Below are positions 32,742 through 40,522 of a stretch of DNA of 45,462 bases, piece by piece. The stretch is taken from contig JAFSRI010000036.1 of the NCBI GenBank assembly GCA_017446155.1, forward strand, positions 1 through 45,462. Reading direction: 5' to 3'. The position numbers were made by a program, and so were the translations under genes. This DNA comes from Clostridia bacterium (lineage in GTDB: Bacteria > Bacillota > Clostridia > Oscillospirales > CAG-272). The stretch's first letter is position 1; each line of letters opens with the position of its first letter. The notes under the pieces were generated by a model. That model did no database searches and had not been told where the DNA came from. It saw nothing but the letters and a program-made list of their open reading frames with translations.

Positions 32742-33299
32742 ATGAAAAAGATAAAAGGAATACCGTTCAAAGAAGAGGAAGAAAGTGAGCATTTCGCGCA
32801 ATTTACCGTAACTCACGCCCCCGACAGCAAAATAAAGTTAAAAAGATTTTTACTTATAATTCTTTACGCGGCGTTCGCGGGAGCGTTCATTGTGATTTTC
32901 ACGGTGCTTACTAAAATGGCGGCGTTGATAGCGCTTTTGCCGTTTTTGATGTGGATATTGTGGTTTTTCACTTGGAAATATACGCAGATCGAATATTGCT
33001 ACGTCGTGTGCAAAAACGTCTTTTACGTTTATAAAATCAACGGCTACGGCAAGGCGAAAGAAATAATGAAGTTTTCCGTTTCAGCGTGCGAATCCGTAAC
33101 ACCCGCTGACAAAGTTGACACGTCGAGCGCCGACGTCAGCGATTTCCGCTCTTCTCGCGCCTGCCCCGACTCATATGCCGCCGTGTTTACCGGTGACGTC
33201 GGGCGCGTGTGCGTACTATTTGACGCGTCCGCAAAGTTGCTTTGTGCCATGAGATATTACGGCGGTGATACGGTTGAAATAAGTAATGTATCAAGATAA
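32742..33299 (+). CDS. Two-helix membrane protein of unknown function
   Basis: A 185-residue protein with an acidic N-terminus, two membrane helices (about 36-56 and 59-78), and a cytoplasmic C-terminal domain of about 100 residues with an alternating strand pattern (CYVVCKNVFYVYKI, YAAVFTGDVGRVCVLFD, LLCAMRYYGG). The shape resembles the small membrane proteins annotated as DUF6106, though I am not certain. AGGAG precedes the ATG. It starts 19 bases after a hairpin and ends before a strong terminator. Confidence 0.65.
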   Translation: MKKIKGIPFKEEEESEHFAQFTVTHAPDSKIKLKRFLLIILYAAFAGAFIVIFTVLTKMAALIALLPFLMWILWFFTWKYTQIEYCYVVCKNVFYVYKINGYGKAKEIMKFSVSACESVTPADKVDTSSADVSDFRSSRACPDSYAAVFTGDVGRVCVLFDASAKLLCAMRYYGGDTVEISNVSR

Positions 33300-33307
33300 T
33301 AAAAGCA

Positions 33308-33339
33308 AAAAACCGAAGGTCGTTTTGCCTTCGGTTTTT
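33308..33339. terminator. Bidirectional terminator between convergent genes
   Basis: AAAAACCGAAGG (33308-33319) pairs with CCTTCGGTTTTT (33328-33339) around TCGTTTTG. It separates the membrane protein gene and the sugar kinase. Confidence 0.85.
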
Positions 33340-33358
33340 GTCTTTCGGGTTTAACCCG

Positions 33359-34432
33359 TTATCTTCTTACTCTGGCGTTTCCTTCCCAAATGCCGAATAT
33401 CTGCTCTTCATCAGCCGGCAAGCCGAAATCGTCGAGAAGCGTCGCTACAAACGCGCCGCACGCCCATCCGAAATGAACGCATTCCTCGCTGTCCCAGCCT
33501 TTAACCTTGCCGTAAAGCATTCCGCCGACAAACGCGTCGCCGCCGCCTATTCTGTCAACAACCTGGATAGGTCTTGGTTCAACCACCGTCCATTTATCGC
33601 CGTCAAGGGCGATAGCGCCCCACAGATGCTCGTTTGCAGACACAACCTGACGCAGAGTTGTTGTGAACACTTCAACGTTAGGATAGCGTTTTTTCGCCTC
33701 CATTATCATTCCCTTGAAACTTTCTATTTTCGAGCCGATGTCTTTTCCGCCGGCTTCGGGACCTTTGAGCCCGAGCGAAAGTTGGAAGTCCTCTTCGTTT
33801 CCTATAAGTATATCGGCGACGGACGCGATTTCTGAGAATATTGCCGAAAGTTCTTCTTCTCTGCCTTTCCAGAAGGATGCGCGGTAGTTTAGGTCAAACG
33901 CGATTTTCGTGCCGTATTTCTTTGCGGCTCTCGCAAGTTCAAGGCAAAAGACGCCGGTGTCGTGAGAAAGTGCCGCGACAAGCCCCGACATATGAAGTAT
34001 CTGCACGCCCTCTTCGCCGAAGATGCGATCGAGGTCAAAGTCTTTAATGTTCAGCGTTCTGCCTACTTCCCCCGCCCTGTCGTTGCAGACGCGAGGCGCG
34101 CGCAAACCAAAGCCGCTGTCGGCGATATTGAACTGATGGCGGTATCCCCATGGACCGCCCTGCTCAACCTCTTTGCCCTCGTAGTCGATTCCGCGGCGGC
34201 CGAGGTCGTTTTTTATAAACTGAGCAATGGGGCTTCCTTTTACAAACGCGGTAAGGACTTTTGTTTTAAGTCCGAGTCCCGCCGATATGCTTATAACGTT
34301 CGTTTCGGCGCTCGTCGCCTGCATACGGAACGTGTCGGAGATATGCACCGGCTGACGATATAAGGGAGTTATTCTTACGCCCATGCTTGACGGAACGACG
34401 ATCGAATATTTGCAATTTTCTTTAAGTTTCAT
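33359..34432 (-). CDS. PfkB-family sugar kinase, 2-keto-3-deoxygluconate kinase-like
   Basis: A 357-residue ribokinase-fold kinase. The C-terminal signature RIGGGDAFVGGMLYG holds the anion hole and the catalytic Asp. The closing PRPIQVVDRIGGGDAF and the middle FDLNYRASFWKG (about 195-206) are the patterns of 2-keto-3-deoxygluconate kinases, which feed the Entner-Doudoroff-like breakdown of uronic acids. GAGGG lies before the ATG. No uronate genes adjoin it, so the substrate is assigned by motif only; fructose-type kinases are the main alternative. It has its own promoter. Confidence 0.85.
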   Translation of the reverse strand: MKLKENCKYSIVVPSSMGVRITPLYRQPVHISDTFRMQATSAETNVISISAGLGLKTKVLTAFVKGSPIAQFIKNDLGRRGIDYEGKEVEQGGPWGYRHQFNIADSGFGLRAPRVCNDRAGEVGRTLNIKDFDLDRIFGEEGVQILHMSGLVAALSHDTGVFCLELARAAKKYGTKIAFDLNYRASFWKGREEELSAIFSEIASVADILIGNEEDFQLSLGLKGPEAGGKDIGSKIESFKGMIMEAKKRYPNVEVFTTTLRQVVSANEHLWGAIALDGDKWTVVEPRPIQVVDRIGGGDAFVGGMLYGKVKGWDSEECVHFGWACGAFVATLLDDFGLPADEEQIFGIWEGNARVRR

Positions 34433-34474
34433 TTTTAAATTCCCTCCGTTATAAAGAAAAGTTTTCCGTTTGAA

Positions 34475-34503
34475 ATTATATCACACAAAACATATTATAT
34501 CAA
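34475..34503 (-). promoter_or_regulatory. Promoter of the sugar kinase gene
   Basis: On the minus strand TTGATA (34503-34498) and TATAAT (34480-34475) are separated by 17 bases, 43 bases before the start codon. Confidence 0.65.
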
Positions 34504-34701
34504 TATCATTTTCAAAAAAGTTTCCGCGTAGGCATATTCAAAAAACGCATTTGTACATTTATTTTAACGGTATTTTTTAGGAAAAATCATATCCGCCGCC
34601 GCTATTGAAAACAAAACGCCTCGTTCACTTGTCTGTTTTAAAATATGCCTTCTTCAAGCATAAATAAAGCAAAAACATAATTCGTTTGTCTCACCGTTTT
34701 A

Positions 34702-34730
34702 TTGACTTGACGGAAAAAAAGATATATAAT
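34702..34730 (+). promoter_or_regulatory. Promoter of the membrane-anchored hydrolase
   Basis: TTGACT (34702-34707) and TATAAT (34725-34730) with a 17-base spacer lie 62 bases before the start at 34792. Confidence 0.7.
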
Positions 34731-34791
34731 AAAAGAAAAACGTTTCTCTTGCGCGGATTTTTCCGGCGGAACGAGAAGAAAGTGAGAGAAA

Positions 34792-35739
34792 ATGATATTC
34801 GTTTATATTTCTTTGGCAGTGATAGCGGCGGCTTTGATCGTTTGCTTCTCGCTGGTATTTGTCATATTTAAAAAGACGCTGGGCCGTTGCGAAACGTTCC
34901 CCGACGTATTCATTGACGGTTCGATGGATCATCTGCACATAAAGCCCGATCACCTTGAAATAATGCGCGAGGGCAGAAGAAAAGTTGACGCACTTCCGAA
35001 AGAGGAGATTTACATAACGTCGCACGACGGTCTGAAACTGTACGGACGTCTTGTCGAAGTCAAGGAAGCAAAAGCCACCGTTATTCTATTCCACGGATTT
35101 CGCTCCTGCACGGATAACGACTTTTCATCGGTGTTGTGGAAATACACCGACATGGGCATGAACGTTTTAATGATAACTCACCGTGCGCACGGCAAAAGCG
35201 AGGGAAAATATATTTCAATGGCGGTAAACGAAAGCCGCGACTGCGTGAAATGGGCGGAATATACGGCAAACCGTTTCGGTAATGATATGCCGATAATTCT
35301 TGAAGGAATATCAATGGGCGCAAGCACGGTGCTTATGGCGTGCGATAAGCCCATGCCGAGCAGTGTCAAAGGCATTATCGCGGACTGCGGTTTTACCTCT
35401 CCCGAGGAGATCTTTTGCCATGTTGCAAGGCGCAATATGCACTTGCCGGTAAAGTTGCTTATGCCGATTTTCAGACTGTATTTCAAGTTGTTTGCCCACG
35501 CGAAAACCACCGAAATCTCAGCTCTCGACACGGTGAAAAACACGAAGATACCTATACTTTTCATTCACGGTGAAGACGACGACTTCGTTCCTTATGCAAT
35601 GGGGGTAAAACTCAACGAAGCGTGCGCCTCACCCCATAAATTCATATCAGTTCCGGGCGCGGGGCACGGTCAGAGCTATCTCGTCAATCCCGAAAAATGC
35701 GATGAGGCACTCAAAGAATTTCTGGCGAAAGTGATATAA
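34792..35739 (+). CDS. Membrane-anchored alpha/beta hydrolase
   Basis: A 315-residue hydrolase. Residues 2-26 form a membrane anchor. The alpha/beta fold starts near residue 72 (YITSHDGLKLYGRLVE). The oxyanion loop is LFHGFRS (99-105), the nucleophile elbow GISMGAS has Ser174, the acid is Asp263 or Asp264 in HGEDDDFVP, and the histidine is His292 in GAGHGQSY. The order and spacing match the serine-peptidase-like (BAAT/DUF-type) hydrolases near acyl-ester and peptide hydrolases of Firmicutes. The active site would face the cytoplasm or the outside depending on anchor orientation; KK after the helix favours a cytoplasmic domain. It is monocistronic with its own promoter and terminator. Confidence 0.85.
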   Translation: MIFVYISLAVIAAALIVCFSLVFVIFKKTLGRCETFPDVFIDGSMDHLHIKPDHLEIMREGRRKVDALPKEEIYITSHDGLKLYGRLVEVKEAKATVILFHGFRSCTDNDFSSVLWKYTDMGMNVLMITHRAHGKSEGKYISMAVNESRDCVKWAEYTANRFGNDMPIILEGISMGASTVLMACDKPMPSSVKGIIADCGFTSPEEIFCHVARRNMHLPVKLLMPIFRLYFKLFAHAKTTEISALDTVKNTKIPILFIHGEDDDFVPYAMGVKLNEACASPHKFISVPGAGHGQSYLVNPEKCDEALKEFLAKVI

Positions 35740-35793
35740 ATAACAAATAAAAAGCCAAACAAAACATTTTTCCAATTTAAAAAATCACAAAAC

Positions 35794-35818
35794 AAAAAGG
35801 CGGCGTGCCGCCTTTTTT
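35794..35818 (+). terminator. Terminator after the hydrolase gene
   Basis: AAAAAGGCGGC and GCCGCCTTTTT form a strong stem with a small loop and a T run. It lies 55 bases after the stop codon. Confidence 0.85.
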
Positions 35819-35867
35819 CGTTGATAGAAAAAGTTTTCTTTCGTAAATAAACAAAACCCTCAAATAA

Positions 35868-36314
35868 TCAAGCGTCATATTCGTGTTCTCGCTTGCTTAT
35901 TATTTCGCCTCTCACGTTCTTAACAAGCAAAAAAGCGCCAACGGCGAAGAACACCGCAAATATGGCAAAATTTAAGTATACGAACGATTTATCGTTCGCC
36001 AGAACGTCATAAGGGTTTTGCGGATCATATTTGACGTCAAGCTTCATTCCTTCTCTGTAATTCGGCTTATACTCGTCTATTTCAGCCGTATATTCCCTGC
36101 CGTTTACCGTGTATTTGATGAAAACTCTCATATTTACGGCTTCGGTCGCAGCATCGTAGTCGCTCGTTATGCTTATGATCTCCGCCGTTGTCGCATCGTA
36201 AACGTCAATCTTTTTCATGTTATTAAGCGTATGAATAAGCAAAAATACGCTGATGCCGATAAAAATCAGCGGCAAGACATATGTAAACAATATCTTCATC
36301 AATTTCTCTTTCAT
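35868..36314 (-). CDS. DUF3592 membrane protein
   Basis: A 148-residue protein with membrane helices at about 10-28 and 111-131. Between them is an extracytoplasmic beta domain (TTAEIISITSDYD, RVFIKYTVNGREYTAEIDEYKPNYREGMKLDVKYDPQNPYDV), the signature of DUF3592 proteins. The role of this family is not established. GAGGT lies upstream of the ATG. It is the third gene of the SDR-acetyltransferase unit (33 bases after the acetyltransferase). Confidence 0.8.
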   Translation of the reverse strand: MKEKLMKILFTYVLPLIFIGISVFLLIHTLNNMKKIDVYDATTAEIISITSDYDAATEAVNMRVFIKYTVNGREYTAEIDEYKPNYREGMKLDVKYDPQNPYDVLANDKSFVYLNFAIFAVFFAVGAFLLVKNVRGEIISKREHEYDA

Positions 36315-36347
36315 TTCGATTTACCTCTTTTACTCGCCGATCATCTG

Positions 36348-36962
36348 CTATTTAAGCAATTCTTTCGGGATTTTTCTGTCTTTAAAATAATACTCTCTGT
36401 CGCGCTCGGATATTTCCCTCATCACACGACACGGATTGCCCACCGCCACAACGTTTGCGGGAATATCTTTTGTCACGACGCTGCCGGCGCCTATAACGCT
36501 GTTGTCGCCGATGTTCACCCCCGGAAGTATTATCGCTCCGGCGCCGATCCAGCAGTTGCGCCCGATATGAACGGGCATATTGTATTGATAACCGTTTTCA
36601 CGAAGTTGCGGCAATATCGGATGTGCCGCCGTAGCGACGATGACGTTCGGAGCAAACATCGTGTTGTCACCGACGAAAATGTGCGTGTCGTCAACGAGCG
36701 TAAGATTGAAATTCGCATAGACGTTTTTCCCAAAATGAACGTGCTTCCCGCCGAAATTCGAGCGAAGCGGCGGTTCTATATAACACCCATCGCCTATATC
36801 TGCGAACATTTCTTTCAACATCTCTTCACGTTTTTCGATCTCCGACGGGCGCGTCGCATTGAATTCATACAAACGGTCAAGGCATTTCAGTTGCTCTTCC
36901 ATTATCTCACGGTCGTTCGGATAATAAATCTCCCCCGTGTGAAGTTTATCTTTCTCTCTCAT
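36348..36962 (-). CDS. maa: Maltose/galactoside O-acetyltransferase (hexapeptide repeat)
   Basis: A 204-residue left-handed beta-helix acetyltransferase of the LacA/Maa/NodL group, which transfers acetyl from acetyl-CoA to a sugar hydroxyl. The N-terminal helical domain ends ATRPSEIEKREEMLKEMF. The hexapeptide repeats (VHFGKNVYANFNLTLVDD; ANVIVA; VHIGRNCWIGAGAIILPGVNIGDNSVIGAGSVVTKDIPANVVAVGNP) are complete. The catalytic histidine is in AAHP (about residue 112). The ATG follows the SDR stop directly (TAAATG). The exact sugar is not determinable; the symbol follows the family's best-known member. Confidence 0.9.
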   Translation of the reverse strand: MREKDKLHTGEIYYPNDREIMEEQLKCLDRLYEFNATRPSEIEKREEMLKEMFADIGDGCYIEPPLRSNFGGKHVHFGKNVYANFNLTLVDDTHIFVGDNTMFAPNVIVATAAHPILPQLRENGYQYNMPVHIGRNCWIGAGAIILPGVNIGDNSVIGAGSVVTKDIPANVVAVGNPCRVMREISERDREYYFKDRKIPKELLK

Positions 36963-37751
36963 TTATTCACCTTTTTTAAGTTTGACATACGGCTTTTTCT
37001 GCTGTTTGCACCACGTTTTAAGCACAAAATTCGTCGGCAGGTGTTTTACGGCGAACGCCTGCAAACGCGCGGTTTTGCCGAATATCGACACTTTTTTGCG
37101 TTTTTTCATGTCTTTCAGCGCCTTTGACACGATCTGCTCCGCCTTATACATCACGCTGTAATACGTAATAACTTGGTCGTCGTCCACCGCGCGCTTGAAA
37201 AACTCAGTCATCGTCCAAAACGGACACACAGCCATAACCGCAATTCCCTTTGGAGCTATTTCTGCCGAAAGTGCCTGTGCAAAACTGAGCACGAACGCCT
37301 TTGTTGCGCCGTAAACGTTTATGTAAGGCACGGGCTGAAACGCCGACATTGAACTAATCTCATATATCTCGGCACCCGCGCTCATATACGGCAAAGTTTT
37401 ATACGTCATGCCAACGAGCGCTATATCGTTTAGTTTTATCATCGAATAATATTCTTCAAGCGGAACGTCCTCGGTGGCGGCAAATTTGCCGAAACCGCTG
37501 GCGTTTACAAGCACGCGTACGTCGGGTTTCTCTTTTTCAAGCAGTTTTGCGTATTCTTCAATGCTCTCTTCTTTTGTAAGGTCGAGCGAAATCGGGCGGA
37601 TTTTCGCGCCGACTGTTTCTTTTAACGCTTCGAGCCTGTCAACTCTTCTGGCTATGACCCATATTTCGTCAAACTCCTGCTGGCGGTCGAGTTGATGAAC
37701 GAACTCTCTTCCCATGCCCGAAGAAGCACCGGTTATAACAGCTATTTTCAT
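36963..37751 (-). CDS. Short-chain dehydrogenase/reductase
   Basis: A 262-residue NAD(P)-dependent SDR. GASSGMG (8-14) is the cofactor loop, NASGFG (87-92) the NAG-type motif, and the catalytic Tyr-x3-Lys is YGATKAF (about 149-155), with Ser in EISSMSAFQ. A C-terminal basic tail of about 30 residues (KKRKKVSIFGK and following) resembles the YqjQ/DltE type short-chain enzymes that act near membranes. It is the first gene of the unit, with GGAGGG before the ATG and a near-consensus promoter upstream. Confidence 0.88.
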   Translation of the reverse strand: MKIAVITGASSGMGREFVHQLDRQQEFDEIWVIARRVDRLEALKETVGAKIRPISLDLTKEESIEEYAKLLEKEKPDVRVLVNASGFGKFAATEDVPLEEYYSMIKLNDIALVGMTYKTLPYMSAGAEIYEISSMSAFQPVPYINVYGATKAFVLSFAQALSAEIAPKGIAVMAVCPFWTMTEFFKRAVDDDQVITYYSVMYKAEQIVSKALKDMKKRKKVSIFGKTARLQAFAVKHLPTNFVLKTWCKQQKKPYVKLKKGE

Positions 37752-37784
37752 TATATAAATCCCTCCGTTGTTTTTTCAAAAAAA

Positions 37785-37813
37785 ATTTTATCACGCGCAT
37801 GTCGTTTTGTCAA
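37785..37813 (-). promoter_or_regulatory. Promoter of the SDR unit
   Basis: On the minus strand TTGACA (37813-37808) and TAAAAT (37790-37785) have a 17-base spacer, 34 bases before the SDR start. Confidence 0.7.
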
Positions 37814-38048
37814 GGAAAATGATAATATGCAAATCGGGTTTTGATTTTTCCCCCCGCATTTGATCTGCCTAAAACAATGTTTTTTTCCTTTTTTCACATA
37901 ACAAATCCCGCGTTTTTATCACTTTATTTGCAAAGCGCTATGCGGATAAGTTGATTTTTTAAATATATTCTTTTCGGCATTATAAAAATTCAAAACACAA
38001 AAAAGCAAAAATAATAATTCTCAAAGCTAAAAAAACTCGCGCGGCGTC

Positions 38049-38077
38049 TTGACTTTTTGATATACAGATGATATAAT
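38049..38077 (+). promoter_or_regulatory. Strong promoter of a tiny transcript
   Basis: TTGACT (38049-38054) and TATAAT (38072-38077) with a 17-base spacer. Transcription would start near 38084 and reach the hairpin at 38185-38207, giving an RNA of about 130 bases. Confidence 0.75.
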
Positions 38078-38123
38078 CTCATTACAAATACAGAAATAAG
38101 CAAGAAACGGGGGGTGACAAAAC

Positions 38124-38162
38124 ATGAATAAGTATACTTTGCGCCCCTGCCTCTCTGTATAG
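38124..38162 (+). CDS. 12-codon small ORF with strong ribosome binding site
   Basis: ATG at 38124 to TAG at 38160-38162 encodes MNKYTLRPCLSV. GGGGGGTGA (38109-38117) precedes it with about six bases of spacing and contains GGTGA, which matches the anti-Shine-Dalgarno. It lies in its own transcript between a strong promoter and a terminator, with no other gene. The G run can pair with GCGCCCC inside the ORF (about 38141-38147), which would sequester the ribosome site. It could be a leader peptide, a signal peptide precursor or a small RNA with a coding part. I do not recognise the peptide. Confidence 0.4.
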   Translation: MNKYTLRPCLSV

Positions 38163-38184
38163 GCACGATATTACGACATTGCAA

Positions 38185-38216
38185 GGACGCGCAAAAATTA
38201 AGCGTCCGTTTTTATT
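38185..38216 (+). terminator. Terminator of the tiny transcript
   Basis: GGACGC (38185-38190) and GCGTCC (38202-38207) pair, with an 11-base loop, and GTTTTTATTT follows. Confidence 0.7.
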
Positions 38217-38267
38217 TCGGGAAACAAAAAAGCATCATATAAAATATTGAATTTACCGATTTTTTTC

Positions 38268-38296
38268 TTAAACATTCCGCTTCCACGAAATAAAAT
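38268..38296 (+). promoter_or_regulatory. Possible promoter of the following membrane protein gene
   Basis: TTAAAC (38268-38273) and TAAAAT (38291-38296) have a 17-base spacer. The match to consensus is modest. A 9-base stem TTTTTTCCG/CGGAAAAAA lies downstream in the leader (38314-38339), just before the ribosome binding site. Confidence 0.35.
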
Positions 38297-38356
38297 GAAT
38301 ACATAAAACAAAATTTTTTCCGTCGGCGCACGGAAAAAACGTTATACGGAGGAAAA

Positions 38357-39037
38357 ATGAATTACAAAAATAATCAAAAATATTTTGATCAAAAAAACTA
38401 TCTTTTGTTCATCGGCATAGGCGTTGCGGTAGCCGGCGTTATACTGCTTATCGTAGGATGGTGGTGGATGATAGGCGCGGTGGTAACAATCATAGGCGTA
38501 GGCATGGCGGCGGCAAGCCGCGAAAGTCTTGTAAAGGGAGAAGAACTTGACAAAGAAGTTGCACGAGTCGAGCAAACGTTTGCCGACACAGTAATCGAAA
38601 AGCATTCTCTCGACAAAGCTACCGCCGACGTTGCCGTCTTTTCGGACTACGTTTTCGACGGCGAAAGCTCTGCGACGATGAAAAAAGGCACCGACGGCAA
38701 ATTCCGTCCCAAAAAAGCCGCCGCAAGTTGCCTTTTCGTTTCCGGCAAGTTACTTTTTGTCGAAAATCTTACAGTTTCTCTTGTGGAGGACAACGGCGAG
38801 ACAAAATCCGAGGTTTATAAGCTGAACGACATCGAACACATAACCGTCAGCGACCATGCGCTCGAAGAAAACGGCGGTGTGCTCGTGCGTTATCACACGG
38901 CGGATATTGTGACGGCGGAAGGCGAGAAATTCTCTTTGCCAACTCCTCAGAACTCGTCGATCTACGACCGCTTTGAGCAAATCAACAAGGAGATAAAATC
39001 CGCAAAAAAAGCCGCGAAAGAAGCTGAAAATCAGTAA
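38357..39037 (+). CDS. Two-helix membrane protein of unknown function
   Basis: A 226-residue protein: Asn/Lys/Gln-rich start, two close membrane helices (about 16-35 and 38-53, containing VGWWWMIG), then a charged helix and a cytoplasmic domain (about 75-210) of short strands (AAASCLFVSGKLLFVENLTVSLVED, HITVSDHAL, VLVRYHTADIVTAEG). The C-terminus is Lys/Ala-rich. I do not recognise a family. GGAGG precedes the ATG. It is monocistronic, ending at the hairpin at 39051-39083. A PH-like or lipid-binding domain is possible from the strand pattern, but I cannot support it. Confidence 0.65.
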   Translation: MNYKNNQKYFDQKNYLLFIGIGVAVAGVILLIVGWWWMIGAVVTIIGVGMAAASRESLVKGEELDKEVARVEQTFADTVIEKHSLDKATADVAVFSDYVFDGESSATMKKGTDGKFRPKKAAASCLFVSGKLLFVENLTVSLVEDNGETKSEVYKLNDIEHITVSDHALEENGGVLVRYHTADIVTAEGEKFSLPTPQNSSIYDRFEQINKEIKSAKKAAKEAENQ

Positions 39038-39050
39038 TCAAGCAGCATTT

Positions 39051-39083
39051 CGGCAAGCCGATCAAGGCTTGCCGTTTCGTTTT
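39051..39083 (+). terminator. Terminator hairpin
   Basis: CGGCAAGCC (39051-39059) and GGCTTGCCG (39066-39074) pair around GATCAA, followed by TTTCGTTTT. Confidence 0.75.
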
Positions 39084-39217
39084 AGTGCCGATTTTTATAA
39101 CGGACCGCGAACTGTATTTTGTCTTTCGGTTATAATATTATTCTATTTGCGTTTGCTTTTTCAAATAAATTTATGTGATGCGTTTACCTGCCGTTTGTTT
39201 ATTCAATATCTTAGCAC

Positions 39218-39246
39218 TTGCTTTTAGCCGCAAAATGTAGTATAAT
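39218..39246 (+). promoter_or_regulatory. Promoter of the chromate transporter operon
   Basis: TTGCTT (39218-39223) and TATAAT (39241-39246) with a 17-base spacer. The -10 box is consensus and the -35 box moderate. Confidence 0.6.
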
Positions 39247-39375
39247 TAAAGAACAATATACCTGTAAAATATATAATCGGACAATCTCAATATATTTCAC
39301 CCGAAAAACCGTATCGTTTTTTAAAACAGACAGACAATTTGATTTAAGCATAACAAAACAGCTGAGAGGAACAAA

Positions 39376-39954
39376 ATGAAAGAAAAACTGAAAAGGATAT
39401 TTACGCTTTTAACCACGTTTTTGCGCATCGGCGCGTTTACGTTCGGCGGCGGATACGCAATGATACCGCTCGTTCAGCGTGAAGTTGTTGAAAAGCACAA
39501 ATGGATAAGCGACGACGACGTGCTCGAAGTTATCGCCATAGCGGAATCGACGCCCGGCCCGATAGCAATAAATATGGCTACGTTTGTAGGGTACAGAGTG
39601 GCAGGCTTTTTCGGCTCGCTTGCGGCAACGTTCGGCGTGGTGTTCCCTTCGTTTGTAATAATTTATATAATCTCGTTCATTTTACGGCAGTTTCAGGAAA
39701 ACATCGTCGTAAAATATGCGTTCTCGGGCATTCGCGCCGGAGTTTTGGCGCTGCTTTGCAAATCGCTTTATTCAATGTATAAAAAAGTTAAAAAACACGT
39801 CTTTGCGTATATCATAATGGCGGCGGCTTTCGTCGTGTCGGCGTTTATCGATATACACGTTTTATGGATAATAGGCGGCTGTGCGCTTGCGGGACTTGTC
39901 TATTCTCTGATAGCTGAAAAAGCGAAAGGAGGAAAAACGAATGTCAACGGCTGA
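39376..39954 (+). CDS. chrA: Chromate transporter, short-chain subunit 1
   Basis: A 192-residue member of the CHR family (short-chain type, half the size of classical ChrA), with about five membrane helices. The family motif FGGGYAMIPLVQREVVEKHKW (about 23-43) and the STPGPIAINMATFVGYR block are present. Short-chain CHR proteins work as pairs, and here the second copy follows with a 14-base overlap. Chromate efflux was shown for some members; whether chromate is the native substrate in gut anaerobes is not established. GAGAGG precedes the ATG. Confidence 0.92.
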   Translation: MKEKLKRIFTLLTTFLRIGAFTFGGGYAMIPLVQREVVEKHKWISDDDVLEVIAIAESTPGPIAINMATFVGYRVAGFFGSLAATFGVVFPSFVIIYIISFILRQFQENIVVKYAFSGIRAGVLALLCKSLYSMYKKVKKHVFAYIIMAAAFVVSAFIDIHVLWIIGGCALAGLVYSLIAEKAKGGKTNVNG

Positions 39955-40522
39955 GCTTTGTTTGCAGCTCTTTTTGACTTTTCTTAAAATAGGCGCGTTT
40001 ACGTTTGGCGGCGGATACGCGATGCTTCCGCTTATGGAGCAGGAAGTGCTCGACCACGGGTGGCTGACGCTTGAAGAAATAGTGAATTTCATTGCAGTCA
40101 GCGAATCGACCCCCGGTCCGTTCGCAATCAATATGGCAACGTATATAGGCACCGAAACCGCGGGATTTTTAGGCGCGGTCTGCGCGACGCTTGGCGTTGT
40201 GACGCCGTCGTTTATAATTATCCTCATTGTCGCGAGGTTCTTTATGAAATTCAAAGACAATTTCGTCGTAAGAGGGCTGATGACCGGGCTTAAACCCGCC
40301 GTCATCGGGCTTATAGCGGCGGCGATACTTTCCGTGGGAGCGGGTGTATTCTTCCCTCTCGGCTTTTCTTTCGGAACGTTTATAACGTATCAATTCATAA
40401 CGTCGTTTATCATATTTATCGGAATGCTTGTGTTGGCGTTCAAAAAACTTCATCCGATATTCGTTGTGCTAATCTCCGCCGCGCTCGGGATCGGCGTGGG
40501 ATTTTTGGGGAGGCTGCTCTGA
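39941..40522 (+). CDS. chrA: Chromate transporter, short-chain subunit 2
   Basis: A 193-residue paralog of the previous gene. FGGGYAMLPLMEQEVLDHGWL and SESTPGPFAINMATYIG are the same signatures. It starts 14 bases before the first gene ends, with AAAGGAGG before its ATG, and its own TGA shares a base with the ATG of the glycosylase gene (TGATG). The pair probably forms a heterodimer in the membrane with inverted topology. Confidence 0.92.
   Translation: MSTAELCLQLFLTFLKIGAFTFGGGYAMLPLMEQEVLDHGWLTLEEIVNFIAVSESTPGPFAINMATYIGTETAGFLGAVCATLGVVTPSFIIILIVARFFMKFKDNFVVRGLMTGLKPAVIGLIAAAILSVGAGVFFPLGFSFGTFITYQFITSFIIFIGMLVLAFKKLHPIFVVLISAALGIGVGFLGRLL

Larger units (their letters stand above)
34433..34791. 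other. Intergenic region with two outward promoters
   Basis: The stretch separates the sugar kinase and hydrolase genes, which are transcribed away from each other. It holds the two promoters described separately and no credible ORF. The central part (about 34530-34690) shows no hairpin or repeat that I can support. Confidence 0.7.
37752..38356. other. Intergenic region containing a tiny transcription unit
   Basis: The region is 605 bases long with three elements: the SDR promoter (37785-37813), a self-contained small unit with promoter, Shine-Dalgarno site, 12-codon ORF and terminator (38049-38216), and a hairpin TTTTTTCCG/CGGAAAAAA (38314-38339) in the leader of the next gene. The stretch 37815-38045 is AT-rich and without supported features. 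Confidence 0.75.
39038..39375. other. Intergenic region before the chromate transporter operon
   Basis: It contains the terminator hairpin at 39051-39083 and the promoter at 39218-39246. The stretch from 39247 to 39375 is the leader of the operon, about 120 bases, with no recognisable riboswitch. I see no ORF with a ribosome binding site. Confidence 0.7.

Noticed and set aside
36018..37127. Long open frame of 369 codons on the plus strand
   Set aside because: It runs antisense to the DUF3592, acetyltransferase and SDR genes, which have recognisable families and good ribosome binding sites. Its product is Arg/His/Phe-rich with no domain.
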